DNA of 64,000 nucleotides from Himantopus leucocephalus (GCA_003993805.1 RSEF01000001.1:62418518-62482517); one strand, 5' to 3'; numbered from the stretch's first letter, positions 24,583-52,682 are shown. Program-made: numbers and translations. The notes: a model not told the origin generated them from the letters alone.

Positions 24583-27500
24583 AATCACCTCAGACTGTGT
24601 TTTAGTAGCTGTTTGCATCTGTCAGCTTCTAACAGTATTCGCAACTTCTCTGCAAACCTCTGTGGTTAGCTTCAGTGCTGAGTTAGGAAAGGTTGAGCAG
24701 CTTCTAGCCACTCATGTGGCGTAAGTAGCCTTCAGAAGAGGATGCCGGGCAATGTTTTCCCCTCTGATGCTGTCTCTACTTGCTGTGCTTTAGCCAGCAA
24801 GGGTGAGCCTGCCCCAGGCATTGCTCTCTGCCTGTGCGCTTCCAGAGGTAACTCTTCCGTAAGGGAAGTGCTGTGTCTGGGTTCATTCTTTAACTAGCAA
24901 AGCTGTAATGGTAATGTATCTAGGGCTTGGCGTTTTTGTGTGGGGAGGAACTGTGGTCTCCCAGGAGTGCAGGAATACAAAGCTCCTAATTCTGCTTTTA
25001 GAAGTCTGCATCTGTAGGATTTTTATTTTTCTTAATGGAGTAACAGGGCAGAAGAGAAGTGTGGAGGGGGCAGTGTTGAACAGGAGTAATGAAATTAGGA
25101 GTCAGTGATTTTTGGGAATTAACAAGAAGGATCTATGTGTCTTATGTCCAGTGTTTAAAAAAAAAAAAAAAAAAAAANAAGCAGGTCAGATGTTATTTTA
25201 GCGATAACAGAATGGCTTCATAGAGAGTGGCTTTGGATGCTTTGTTGAGAATCACTGTTTTTACTTCTGCAGTGCTCATTGCTGTTACATATTTGCATCA
25301 GAGAATGATTGCTGGGGAAGTCGGATGTGCCATCCCCCTCATATGCATTGCTGCACAGTTACCTAGGCTTGTGATAAGATGTCTGGCTTCTTTCAGCACA
25401 TTTCCTTGATAAATTTAAGTATGGATCTCATCTGATAGATTCTGTACGTTATATTCTGTGGGGAAAAGTATGCTCCAATATAGGTGTGACTGCCATCAGT
25501 TCAATAGCTTTTGATCCTGCTGTAGAGTTTGACTTCTGATTCTTCTTGGAATAACTGTATACCCAGTGGCAACTTTAAAACTGTTGTCTCCTCTTTTGGT
25601 TTACGCTTGGAGGTGGGGAAGGATGAATGCAACTGGTGGGGGAATAAGTTCTGATTTGACTTTGTTCTTGAGAATTTGGAAAATGAAATGCAAACTTCCT
25701 CTGTCATGCAGGACACAAGTGTTTACAACACATCCTTTTTCTTGTTGTCTCTTTCCCCTCTGCCAGCTGCAGAATATCTTTGTAGTCTTTCTGTGTTTCT
25801 CTCCTGGGAGCAGATCGCTTGACTGGTTCATGTGGAGTGGGGCTGCTGGGAATATGGGAAAGGGATGCAGCGCATGGCCCAAGTGTGCCTGATCCTACTC
25901 TCGAAGGAGAGTTTGGAAGGTTGGTGAACACCCTTTCTCCTCCTCTACCTCCCCCTTTCTCTTCTTTTACTGTTGCCTTCCAAAAAAGGGACTGGATGTT
26001 GGATGTTGACCTATCACAATGTGGGTCAGTCCACAAAAAAAAAAAAAGGAGGAGGAGGATGGGGGAGGAGGGCTGTGTGAGTTCAGCGAGACAACAGAAA
26101 TTAATAGAGCAGAAAAAAACTCTGGAAAGAAGAGTGCACGGCTCAGGGTAAAAGGGTTTTATTGTTGATTCTGAGTTTTTTAAATGGCACGGGGAGGGGA
26201 AGCTGCTCTCTCTTTGGCTGTCTGTGTGTGGATTACCAAAATGGGTGGAGGCTGTGTGAGCTGGAAGTGGAGAAGATTTTTGTGGTATTCTCAGAGTTTA
26301 ATTTCCTTAAAACGAGAAAAGAAGTTGCATGGCCTTGTTGAAGGTTAAATTGTTTGTGTGTAAGGTATGCTCTTATGTGTACATAGGCGTCAGATCATTT
26401 TTTGAATATGGCTTAGTGGGTGTGTGTCTTGCTCTGTGGTTTTGTCCTCCTCAGTGCCGGACTCCTCTACTGCTTCTGAGGCTAATGGTCTTCCTGCTCT
26501 GCTCATGCTGGCGCTACTGGTTTTATGTCCCAGTGACGCTTTTCTCTTGTTTCACTGACTGTACTGACAGCTATTTTGAAAATTGTGACTGGGCAAAACC
26601 TCTTCAGCTTTCAGACTGCTTACACCTCTGGAGAAATAACATTACAAAGAACTGCATTTGGATCTGAATTTGTTGTGTGAAGAGAGAAGTGCATTAAGCT
26701 GATAGGAAGTGCAGTCACTATAGATTCAATCACTGCGTGTTTTTGTAAATCTTGTCAAATGCCCGTCTTCTAGCTGAGCACAGCTAACGTGTTTGGAGTT
26801 ATGTGTGTGTGCCTGTATATGAAGTGTGTGTTGCGGGGTGACTTTCACTGACTTGATGTTAAGAAAGCTTTGCCCAGCATGAATAGTAAAACGTAAATGA
26901 ATTGCTCTAGTAAAAATTGCATGCCAGGTCACATACTTAACTCACAGATTGTTTTGGGAATGCTACTGGAGAGCTTAAAAATGCACCGTTGGGACCTTTT
27001 CATGTCTCATAGCTAAGTAAACTAGATGCTACCCCAGAGAGCAAAAGCAATTTAAGAAGTAATAAATTTAAAAGCATTTGATTTTCTTTTATTGCTATCA
27101 CTGGTTTGAGCTGCACCAGTGACTCTCTTACTGTATAGCATTATGTTATTTTGTCCTGACTCTCTACCTCCTCCTTTTTCTACCTTTTGCCAGATCAGCT
27201 GGTGATGCCATGCCTTTGGGGGTTGAAAAGACTTTAAATCAATTATGAATTTGCAATATATACCTAGCACAATGGAAAGGGCTGATCCCAGTTGGCAATT
27301 CTAGGCGTTCTTATAATTAAAATAGTCTAAAATAAACCTTGAACCATTTTGTCGTGTGTTCTTGTACTCCTTGTAAGTCTAGGGGACATTCTGAAAACCA
27401 TAAAGCTCCTGCTTTCACTAATGTAAAGCTCTGTCTTGTATCCATTAGATGCAGAAAATTCAGACTTTAAATCACCTACCATATGGCACTTCTGCATTGG

Positions 27501-27885
27501 TCTTTTTGGGTCCAGAATAAGCATAGTTTAATGGAGAAACTCTTGGAGGAATAAGAAGTTGAGGGAGAATGGAAAATGGTTTTGTGGTATCTTAACAAAA
27601 ACAAAGTTCAGCATGGTGGATATTTGAAACTACAGTAAGTGTGGAGTAGGTTTTAAGGAGGAGCAATTTCTTGCCTCGTAGCTTTCCAGGAGAACCTTGC
27701 AGCCAGGTCGAGCGTGTTTTGTTGGATCATATCTTGTACAGCAGAAGGAGGCTTAGCTGTTAAGACTCTTTCATGGGATAGATTTGTGCATCATTCTTTG
27801 CTCTCTCAGCAGTTTAGAAATTAAATTCTTTTAGCCTCGGAGGAGATGATCTATTTTAAAAACACAGATTGTGTTTGCAGATGGC

Positions 27886-27985
27886 AGAGAACGGCTTCAG
27901 AGTCGTGTCGTTCGGGGTTCTTTTCCTACCGACATCAGGGGAAAGTGATCATGCTGTCGCCAGCAGCACGACGGAGCAGGTCTTG
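27886..27985. other. Local CpG-dense patch, candidate 5' noncoding exon area
   Basis: About eight CpG dinucleotides occur in 100 bp, well above the surrounding AT-rich sequence, just after an acceptor-like gtgtttgcag. It is too small to call a promoter and no convincing downstream donor is seen. Confidence 0.2.
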
Positions 27986-28526
27986 CTCAGAGCAGGCAGC
28001 CCACTCCTCCTTTTCTAGACTCTGTGATTGCATATGTGTTCAGAAGTACCCCTAGGAACTGAGGGACTAAGTCTGAACGTTTCTTCCCTCCTCTTACGCC
28101 ACTTTTGTTGCATCAGAAATGGAGTTTACGTATTTGCTTGTTTATCTTTATGTAGAAATAGCTCCTCCTCGGTGGTAACATTTTCCATGCCTTTACGCAA
28201 GCCAAAAATGAAGTTTTTTGTTTTCACTTGTGCCACATCCCTTCTGTTTACTGTTCTGAGTTTATTTTTGGTGGAAGAAGCTGCCATGTTAATGTTAGAG
28301 ACAGAAGGCCTCTGTCTCTATAAGATACAAGAATGGCAATCTGCTCCTGATCGAGAGTTACTGCACTGCTGTTTTTCTGGGGATGCAGGCCCTGTGGACA
28401 CATCCCCGCTAGCTTTACGTCGGTGTGGTGTCTGTAATGGAATCGGTCCCCGTGCAGGTTGGAGCCCCTTCCCTATCAAGAATCTCGGTAGCAGTGTTTT
28501 GTGTCTCCAGGTTTTTATCAGGATAG

Positions 28527-28698
28527 TTCATAGAATCATAGAATGGTTTGGGTTGGAAGGGACCTTAAAGATCATCTAGTTCCAGCCCCCTGCCATGGGC
28601 AGGGACACCTTCCACTAGACCAGGTTGCTCAAAGCCCCATCCAGCCTGGCCTTGAACACCTCCGGGGATGGGGAACCCACAACTTCTCTGGGCAGATA
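28527..28698 (-). mobile_element. Truncated CR1 LINE 3' end, minus strand
   Basis: Starts with tcatagaatcatagaatggt and continues ttgggttggaagggacctta, the antisense of the CR1 3' terminus. Only about 170 bp remain. Confidence 0.9.
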
Positions 28699-31600
28699 TC
28701 GTGATATCAATAGCACATGCTTTACTTTATTTTCTTTTTTCCTCCTTGCATTGAGAGCAGACCCTAATACTCCTAAAGTGCTTTCAGAAGATCTGTTAGA
28801 TAAGTTTAAGCTGGTACTAGGTTGGTGTTTAAAGCTAATGCCCTAGCAGTACAAGGTCCTGTCTTTCTCTAATGTGCGTAACTTGTAATGGCATTTGGGC
28901 AGGAACACATAACAGCTCATTGGGAATGGGGGTGTCATCTCTATGTTCCACGTTTGGGGTTATTGGGTATATACCTCACGCAGACCTAAGCACTGCCCGA
29001 AGCTCATGTAGCCCACATACAGGAATTGTACCAGCTGATCCGAGTTTCCTGTGGCCATCCTGAAATACACTTAAGCCCGCATGCAAAAGCCCTGTGTGTT
29101 TACCCAGATGTACTTTTCTATAGGTGTGTTTTCAGTTCCCAAAGTTTGGTGCTTTTCCTGGCTGTGTGTTCTCCTGGTCCTGTTTGGGATGTGCTATATT
29201 GCAGGTTACCTCCGGGGGGAGCAAGGTGGTCGATTGGACATGGGCAAAGCTTCAAGGGTGAAATTTAGAAGTGTTGAAGTGTTTTCCTTTGATATATTTA
29301 GGAGAGCCCTCCAGAGAGGGAGAATGAGTGTGCAAGTAACTCTACTCTCCCTTGAAGTGGAAGCAATGAAGTGGCGGTGAAAGAGATGGGGGGAGGAAAC
29401 AGGATATGGCAGGAGAGTAAGGAACTCTTCAAAATTCGTTATGTATATGCATTAGGTTAGTTTGGTTTGTATTGCATTGGTAATTTAGGTTTCTAAATGC
29501 CCCTAATTTGCCATATGGTAATATTAAGTGCCTTAGTACCTCGCAGTGCTGGGAACTATACGGGCAGAGAACAAAAAGATGGTTGTCCCAAGGAGTTAAA
29601 ATGCGCAAGAAACAACAGAGAAATGTAGCCAGCTGGGAGGAGTACACAAAAAAGAGATCGCAGCCCGTAGCCTAACTGCTCTCAGGTTGTTGCACAGCTG
29701 GGGTGGCAAAGTGGGAGAATGGAGAAAATCGAGGTGAATGTGAAATAGCTTTGTGACTGTTGGAAAGGACTTTTTTCGTTGGGCTTGAGAGGAAGCAGGA
29801 AGGCATGTGTTGTGGCATTGCCATGGGCTGTGATGGAGGTAGGTGTCCAAGAAACAAGTATCAAAACACATTCACTGTGTCAGGTAAGAGGGAAGCTGCT
29901 TAACCGACGTGCTCGATCTGTAGCTTGTCAAGGCAGCGTGTTTGCTGTGACGTGCTCCCAGGCACCACCTTTGCTGGAAGCCTGTTCTACTGATGTGCTG
30001 GACTTGTGTCCCCTTGCATGGTGGGGAAGAGGTATCTCGGAAACAAGGCTAATTAAGAGAGTTGCTGTAGCTTGTTCTCATAATGCTCTTTTTAATAAGG
30101 CAAAAGAGGAGCTGGCAGACTTTGAGCTAGTGGCAGTGAATGAGCTGAAATCCACTCACCTGGTTAAGGCTCCAATCATCTGTGCTATTATCTATTTCTG
30201 AAATATAGTACAGAATTGCTCTTACAGCTTCAGCTTCTGGCATACAGTAGTCTTTCATAATAGCTTTGTGCACTGCTTATACCTGTCGCTGTAGCAATGG
30301 CGTATGGGACTTCAGGAGATTAGAAGGGATAATTTGGAAGGTATTTGTTAATTTCACAGATTCAGTAGCACAATGTTGCTTCATGTTTCACTAGCAAAGA
30401 GAATGGACTACAAGCTGATGCTTATAACCAATAAAAAGTATCAACCAATTAAAAAGGTGTCCTCCGGGGGAACCCTTAGGAACAGGGGGGTGCTCATGGG
30501 TGAGGTGGATTGGGGTTTGGGGTAGGAGAAGTGGAGACCTGGTTAAGAAAGTTTGTGTATTTTCTTTCAGAACACAGTGCTGGAAAGAGCTATTTATTTC
30601 AATGACTACGTGAATTAAAGGGGATTAGGCAAAGAATGATGCATAATCATGTAATTAATGACAGTTGATGTATAATCACAAGGGGGCAGTGTTAAGGTTA
30701 CATATACAACTTGAACTTGTAAGTGTCCTTGCTTCTGAATACGTAACCCTTGTCACGTCAGAATGCTTGTTGATCACTTTTTGCTGTTTCAGCTTCTTTT
30801 AAAATGAGTGCAAAAGAGCAGAGGAATTCACTTACAGATCTTCAGTTCTGCTGATGTTACTGGCGCTGCATTTGGGTCTGTGCTGTTGGCGCGGTTTGAT
30901 TAGCTGGAGTGTGGACCTCCAGAACCTGTCCCTTCTGCCACTGGTGGTGTGCAGTAGAGATCCTCTCCCCCATGAACTTTAGGAAGGGCTTAGCAGCTTC
31001 CTCTCTTGCATAGCTCCCAAAGCGCACTGGGATATGCAGGATCGCAGCTGGCTGGACTTTATTTAGAGCTAGGTTAACCACAGGTGCATCTGCTCTGATT
31101 TCATTTTAGATGTGCCCTTTGTGAGCTTAGGAGAAGCAGTCTCAGCACTGTGAGTGTTCAGTCGCTTCAGAAGTCATTTGGGTAGAAACCCCTTTCTTCT
31201 CAAAGGAATAAAAACCTTGTTACCTTGTGACATCTCCATCCAGTCTTCGTCTCCAAATTTTTAGATGTAGTATAGATGTGTGTGTGTATGCTTTGAAACT
31301 CAAAACTTAACTGTTATAGTTCCTGTACTGATCAGGACTGGAAAGGAATTACCCTTCAGTACGTGCAGTTATGGAAAGCTCAGTAACTTAGAGCAGGGAT
31401 ATTTTGGAAAAAGAACGACTGGAAAGAATGAAGAAAAGTCAAGTTTGGCAATTATTTTGTAAATTAAACCACAACAGTTATACAGCTCCCTCTATAGTAA
31501 GATAATATCTGCTTAAACAAACCTGGATATTTCCCAGGATTAGTATTTGTCCTCTTTCCCCTGTGGAAGAAAGCAGAAATGAAGTGGAATGTGGTGTAAG

Positions 31601-33059
31601 TAACATTAGAGTGCTGCACACTGCTGGTGCAAGTATGTGGTTTGGAAAAGCGTATGCTGGAGGGGCCATTTGCACACCTTAGTGTGCATGTGGAAATGGT
31701 TTGCTCCTGGCCCTGTGCTTTTACTGGGTGCCTGTTCCCCAATTTGTGCTGTGGCTTCAGGTGAAGCAAGGCTGGGGCAGTTCATCTCCGGATGTATGTT
31801 CTCTTTTGTGTTCTGCTGTGACCTGTCAGTAAATGACAGACATGTCCTTCCCTGCTGCAGCTGTAAACTGTGGCCATGGATTGTTTGCCTTTCTGAAGCC
31901 CTTTCCATCTGCTGATCTTAAAGGCCTGTGTAAGAGTGACGTCTTGTGCCTTTGCAGAAAGGGAGGGTATCCCAAAAACTATTAGGAGGCAATATTATGC
32001 TTTTCCCCTTGATAACCGTGTCTTTACTACAACTGCATCAGAAGCAGCTCTTCTAGTGGATAGAACCAATGACTGCCTGCTTGTGATCTTGGTTTAAGTG
32101 GATTATCTTCCTCCAATCCAGAGGTCACATTAGAGTCCGCTTACAACCAAATCGAAAATAATAGCTGCTTTAGATCTTAGACCTTCAAGAATTTGTTCCA
32201 TTGAAAGGAAAATAGCTTTTCATCCAGGAAATGACATGGGGTCATGCTGCTTTGAAATCTCGTTGTGTTCTGGGTGTGTTTTCATGGGTCAACTGGCTTT
32301 TAAAAGCCAATCAGGTTAAATTCACGTCATATAGAAAACAATGCTAAGTTAGTAGAATTAATCACAGGCTGGCTAAGTGTACCATGCCATACGATGTTTG
32401 GTTAAAGCATCAATTTCATGCTCTCCTTTCTTGTGAGGAGAGCTTTCAATGCATATCCTTCCAATGAGGGTACTTTGGGCTGAGTGTTGTTTTCAAAATG
32501 GCAGTGGGAGAGGTGGAGATGGCTTGCTGGACGAATAGGTATGCTCTTTCCCTCTTACTGTGCAGTGACACTTTGTGGTGCGTGTTCTTGTTGCCTGCTG
32601 TTGCTTGTTCTGCTGCCTTCCAGGTGAAACCGTAAGACTAAGACTCTGGCTTTCCAGGCCACGGCAGAATAGCCAGTGCTTTTGTGGAGAGTAGAGCTGT
32701 TAACTTAAGTGTGACTGTTGTCTTCCAGTATGGATGATTTAGATATTTCCTTCTGATCTCAGGTGAATGCCATATTAATCTCGTTCTTAAATATTTTTAT
32801 TGCAGAAGGGCGACAATGGCAGTGGCAGTGTTCCGTGGTCTTGGGGAGGCTGTGTTGTGAGTGGTAGAGAGGTTCCTGAGTACCACATGATTTGTTGTAT
32901 CACGAGGGGTGGCAGTGGCCAACTTATCCAAGTCCTGTTCATAAAGCATGTGAGCAGCCTGGTGAAAGAGGCACGTGAGAGATGCAAAGTACTGTTACTG
33001 TTATGCTCCAGAGTCCTTTCAGCTGGGTTCAATTGCTTTTTGGTTCTCTTCCTTGACAG

Positions 33060-47625
<14,566 letters not shown>

Positions 47626-48918
47626 GAGGGAAAACTGCCAGTCCAGGCTGTCATTTTCCTTCTTTGGTTGTTTTTTCTATTTTTTCTTAATTTATTGAAG
47701 CAGAAACACACAAGTCATATCACTTCCTAGAGAGTGCAGATTGCAGAAGTGGGCACTTCCCATTAGCTTTTGTGGGTACGGACACAATGAGCAGTGCAGA
47801 GGTGGGGGAATGGCCAGGACTCCATTATCGAGCCCATTCCTTACAGCAGCAATGGACTGGAATTAATTGAAGCAAAGCTCCAGGGGTTGGCACTCTGGCC
47901 TTCCACACCTGCCCAGCTTGGTGTGGAGCGTGACTGGCTAGTGCCTGGAGCTGTGGCCAAAAATGTTTTTGCTTTTTTTTTTCCAACTGGATAACCCAAC
48001 TGCTCTTCCTGAATGGTTGATGTAGGCACAGTTTTCTCCCCCAGCTCCCTGGTACTAACATCTCGGTGATCCTTGGGAAATGGGATTAGGATGCAGCAAT
48101 AAGCATTCCTGAGGACGAGATCAGAGACTGGTCTTTCTATAGCCATTGCCTTGAATGCTTAGTAAGGAAAAGGACAGGACTTTCTTCTTGTTTCTGCTCT
48201 CCCTGCATCCCCCCCTGCTCCCCATCAAAGCTGATGCTTGTTGAAGCTCAGCAGGGATGGAATTACTGTCTCACAAGGGTGGGGTTTTCAAATCACCAGG
48301 TATCCAAGCTTCCCATCTCCCCTGCATTCCTGTGGCAAGAAGCCTCCCTGGAGCATCTGTCTCCTGCTAACAAGAATAAGAACTGGCCATGATAGGTGGT
48401 GAAACTTTGTAGAGCTCTGGCCCTTTCATCCCTCTTTGGGAGAGGAAGATATGTAAACACTAAAACTTTTTTTCTTCTTGTTTCCTGTCCCCCACCGACA
48501 TAGCTGCCCCTGTTAAAGGTGTAGATTGCACCAGGTAGCTGCCAGAGCAGGTCCTGGTCTCTCGCAGGTAGCTCTCCCCATGCTTGTCATCACTGACTTC
48601 CCCTGTGAGCTGCACAAGTTTTGCCCTTAGGCTGGAGTATTCAGGAAGGGATGCTGCACACTCCTCCTTTGCTTTTTATCTCCATAGATGTTCTGGGCCA
48701 AACTGGAGAAGACTTGAAACCTGACATGACCTGGCTGGTTAAAATTGTCCCTCTTAGTTTCCCAGGCAGCAGTTCCTGCTGCTGCTGCACGTTTCACAGA
48801 CCCTGCAGCAACTGCAATGCTATTGAGGGTGGAGCCAGCGTCCATGGGAGTGGGAAAGGAAGCTTCCCCTTGCTTTTGTTGGGTTTTGGATTGGCCCCTA
48901 GGTATTCAGTGGAACCAA

Positions 48919-48924
48919 AATAAA
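48919..48924 (+). promoter_or_regulatory. TMEM184B: Proximal alternative polyadenylation signal
   Basis: AATAAA within the 3'UTR, 1.3 kb after the stop. Confidence 0.4.
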
Positions 48925-50628
48925 AATGATCCCTCTGTAGATCTATCCAGGGACCATAAAATGCCTCTTGCTTGCTTAAAATTCTTTAGAGGAGAAGAGG
49001 GGAGCACGCTTAAGTGCCACAGATCGGATGTCCCTACCCCCAAGCAGGAGGCAAAATGGAGAGGTTGGAGCAAGCTACTGTGTTCTTCTTGGCTGTAGTT
49101 TCTCTCTTCCTCTCCCATTTGATGCCTACCCTGCCATCAGCAGAGCTGCGTGTTTCCAGATTGCGCCTCATTGCTCTGCTGGGAGAACTGGGGTGTGGTT
49201 TACTGCCTGGAGTTTACTTTTCCTCTTGTATCCTAATCTATGTGCTTGCTCATCCACTTTCTCAGAAGCGACTGTGAGCAAAGAGCACCTCATTTCCTCA
49301 GCAGCCCTGCCAGAAGTGTGTGGTCAGGAGTGGGGGCAAAAGGGCTTGAAGAGAGGTGGGTTTGCTCCCCGCTCTGAGGATAAGACAGGAGAAGGCTTAA
49401 GGACAGTGTCTCCTTCCGTACTCCTGTGTCTGGGGGCACGGTGAAGCACGTGGGAGCAATGGTGCTGACTCTTGAAGGAGCTGGAGGCAGGGTCAGTGGA
49501 TCCAGCAGCTTCTCTGCTGCTGGATTTCCCCATTTGCACACATCCCGCAATGCCATGCGGTTAGTTACTGCTTTTCCTAAATCTGTTGCTGCTTAAGTGG
49601 ACATGCAAACGCTATCTGCCAGGCTTTGTGTGGGCTTGGTGTAAAACTCCTTTTCCTCATGCCATAAGCCACTTGGAAAGCAGGGCTGAAGATTGAGTGG
49701 GCTTTCCTTCCATCTTCCATGGCTTTAGCATGAGGTACTTATGTTAAACTTCCCCTCTGTTTTAGGAAAGTAGAGCATGGGACACGATCCCTTCCTCCCC
49801 TTTCCTTGCATTTGCAGGCGTTGATGATGTCCCAGTGTCACTTAATTGGTGACTGTCCCCAGTCTTTGTTGCATTGGGTGGCTGAGAGCTGAAATCTCTG
49901 GGCTTGCCCTGTTGAGCTTGAAGATGATCCAGGTTGGGGAAGCGTTTTTTAAAAATTATTTTGAAATGTATGCTGCATATATACGCTGTGCAGAGGATCT
50001 GGATATTCTCAAAGCTTCCTGTAGTGGTTTGAAGTATAACCCTTTTGCACTAGCTGCCTTTGGAAAAGCCCGATGAAGAACTAGCACCCAAACAACAGCC
50101 AGCTGCTGAGCATTATAATTTTATATATATCTCTATTTTTTTTAACACCACACAAAATCATCTCTGAGCTTCCTGCTCTCCCTCACAACAGGTAAGTGCC
50201 AGAGCAAGGACTGGCTCTGAAGCTGCTCTGGCTTGAAGGAACAAATATAAGACCCAGAGCTTGAGACCCAAGGAGGCCAGGGCATCCATGGTGTTGCAGG
50301 TCTGCTTGTGGTAGCCCAGGGCCCCAACAAACATGTTGGTTCCAGGAGTAGGCCCTTGGAGCTGCTCTTCCTCACCTGCTTCCCTTCTCCTTCCTTCCTT
50401 CCTTTTTGTTTACCATGTAACATACCCATGGGATTTGTTTATCATTTTTCCATATAGAGTAGTTCTTTGTATATAAACAACTGAAAAAAAAAATGTATGA
50501 TAAATAAGACAGAGTCACCTAGTTTTGTACCTATCGTGTTTAACTGATGTGAGCTCAGCGACAAGCCGCTCTCTCTATTTTGGTCTTTGTGATGTTATAC
50601 TCGGCAGAAATGAGCAAATATGATGACA

Positions 50629-50634
50629 AATAAA
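50629..50634 (+). promoter_or_regulatory. TMEM184B: Distal TMEM184B polyadenylation signal
   Basis: AATAAA followed by AT-rich sequence and then a GT-rich stretch (gcctctgcgtggtgctgtct), a typical downstream element. Confidence 0.65.
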
Positions 50635-50655
50635 AATATAGAGATAATATAGATT

Positions 50656-51700
50656 GTACTTAAGCTGCCTCTGCGTGGTGCTGTCTGGGTGATTTCTCTG
50701 AATTGATTTTGAGTTTTTGCTCATTGCAGGGGCTGAAGCTTAGTGGGTCAGTGTGTCCTGTCCTCCTAGTCCTCTTCTCAAGAGGAAAGCTTCACGTTCT
50801 CTGTGTGTGCAGGAGCTGACGGAGAAGCAATGCTACAGTAGCCTGACGCTGAGACATCACTGATGGCCCAGGGCAGGAGCAAAACCCAATTGCCAAAAAC
50901 CTGGAGTAGAGATGAGTCCTGATCTTGAGTGCGTGGTGCGGAACACCAGTGAGAGGAAGGGGGCTGCTTTCTCTGACATGGGCCCCAGCAAACAGCAGCT
51001 CTGGGTTTTTCTTCCATGAGCGGTGGTGGGGCTGGGGCAGTTTGCAGTGGCAAGAAAGAATGAGAATGTGAAACCCAGAACCACTGTGTGAGTGCTGCAA
51101 GCTGCTGAGAGGCTGGGACCTGGCTTGCCTGGGTGTCAGGGGAACACGCTCATTGCTTCCACCTCTGCTCCGAGGAAGGGTGGCTTTTCCCCACAGGGAA
51201 GAGGTTGGGCTTCACCTCTGGGTAAGGTGCCTGCCACGCTTCCTTCCCCTTTTCCTGCCACCCACAGACATGAGCTCCCTGCTTTCCTCCTCACTGTTCC
51301 TGTGTCAGGTGGTGAGGTCACTCAGCAGGGAAGTTTTTGGGTAGAGCTGCCCTGATTGCACCTGCCTCTCCTCCTGTAGCGGGTCTGAGGGCAGCCTGGA
51401 GGGAATTTTTCTAGCAAACCCCCTCATCTTTCCTAAGAAACGCTGAGTCAGCACAGCTGAACTGCTCCTAAAAGCAAGTGCTTTGGAGGGTGATGTTCAG
51501 CATTAAGCTTGCTTACTGAGCCCTCTTCTTCTGGTGGCTATAAATCTGTGTTTGTTCTAAAAAGTCATGAGCTGTCCCCTATCCAGTCTCTTTTGGGCAC
51601 ATTCTTGAACGTGTCCTGCAGCAAAGCTAGAGGGAGCTAGAAAACCTGGTCTCACTGAGACACAGCCCTGTCCTGAAGTTCAAGAACGACCAAACACACT
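50656..51700. other. Intergenic space between convergent TMEM184B and MAFF
   Basis: About 1 kb between the 3' ends of TMEM184B (+) and MAFF (-). No reading frame, repeat or RNA gene recognised. Confidence 0.7.
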
Positions 51701-51726
51701 CTCGCTGTGGAAAAAAAAGAACTTGC

Positions 51727-51732
51727 TTTATT
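51727..51732 (-). promoter_or_regulatory. MAFF: MAFF polyadenylation signal
   Basis: TTTATT on the plus strand, i.e. AATAAA on the MAFF strand. Confidence 0.65.
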
Positions 51733-51787
51733 TGTAAAGTCTACAAAATACAGAGGAGTCAGGTAGGACACATACTGTAAGTCAGAA

Positions 51788-51796
51788 AATAAATAA
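51788..51796 (-). promoter_or_regulatory. MAFF: AU-rich element nonamer 2 in MAFF 3'UTR
   Basis: AATAAATAA on plus is UUAUUUAUU in the MAFF mRNA, the optimal tristetraprolin-type site, 56 nt before the polyadenylation signal. Confidence 0.55.
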
Positions 51797-51935
51797 GTAT
51801 TTTTTTGCTCTATATAAGTATAAGATAAAATGTGATTTGCATATATAAAATATAAAGTACGGCTCTGTACCAACATCCTGGCTGTGCCGAGAGGCGGAAT
51901 GGCAAAGAGGACGTGAAAATAACTTATGTTCGTGC

Positions 51936-51944
51936 AATAAATAA
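51936..51944 (-). promoter_or_regulatory. MAFF: AU-rich element nonamer 1 in MAFF 3'UTR
   Basis: A second exact UUAUUUAUU on the MAFF strand, 139 nt upstream of the first, consistent with an unstable immediate-early-type mRNA. Confidence 0.55.
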
Positions 51945-52681
51945 ACCCAAGAGGAGTTGGGGTGGGGAGATGCTAACCACAGTGCCCTCTCTACGAGTGG
52001 TGGGCACCTCTCTCGGGGGAGGGATGGAGGCTGCAGCCGAGGGCGGCTGGCGTGGCAATACCCAGGCAGGGGCAGAAAGGGGTGGGAAACCATCTACAGC
52101 AGCAGATGCCAAGATGTTACCTCCCCCATGCTGCCTGTATTTAGCAAACCCAACTCTTCTCCAGCATTTCAGCCTGCTGAAGAGCCGGTTGTCCCACACT
52201 GGTGTCCAAGCTGGAAGAAAAACAAAGGGAGGAGCCTACCTGCCTGCCAGGCACCTCCCAGGAGCAGGGATGCTCTCCGCCCCCACTTCCCATCTCCTGC
52301 ACCTCCACCCCTCTCTCTGCCTCCGCAGCTCTGGCTCTCGGGGGCCAGGAGTGCCTTTCTGTGGGCTTCGTAGGCGGTGGGGCGCCGGGGAGTGCTTGGT
52401 GGGGCCGTACAAGCCGGCCTGTGCTGAGCAAAACAGTGTTTATCTCTGCTCCAGCTGCCTCCACTTCCTTCCTGCCGGTGCCGCTGTGTTTTGGAGACAC
52501 CCAGCCGGCCGGGCTGAGCGTCCCGTAGGCAGGAAGAGGCGTGAAGGATGTGCGTGATGGAGAGAGATAAAACAGCACCACTGCTTCTCCCCTTTGCATT
52601 CGACAGCCCGGGCTGACCCACTCGCGTCCCCCAGCTCTCCCCTGCCCGATGGTCCCTCCTCCATCACTGTCATCTCTGGGC

Positions 52682-52682
<1 letters not shown>

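Larger units (their letters stand above)
20531..33059. other. CSNK1E-TMEM184B interval with presumed TMEM184B intron 1
   Basis: 12.5 kb without a recognised coding exon. It contains a truncated plus-strand CR1 (24.03-24.58 kb), a short minus-strand CR1 (28.53-28.70 kb), a poly-A run with one N (25178) and an isolated N at 21580. The TMEM184B promoter and first noncoding exon should be here or in unassembled sequence, but no strong CpG island is visible. The densest CpG patch is 27.89-27.98 kb. Confidence 0.6.
47626..50655 (+). other. TMEM184B: TMEM184B 3'UTR
   Basis: About 3 kb from the stop to AATAAA at 50629-50634, close to the size known for the mammalian transcript. An internal AATAAA at 48919-48924 could give a shorter 1.3-kb form. 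Confidence 0.7.
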
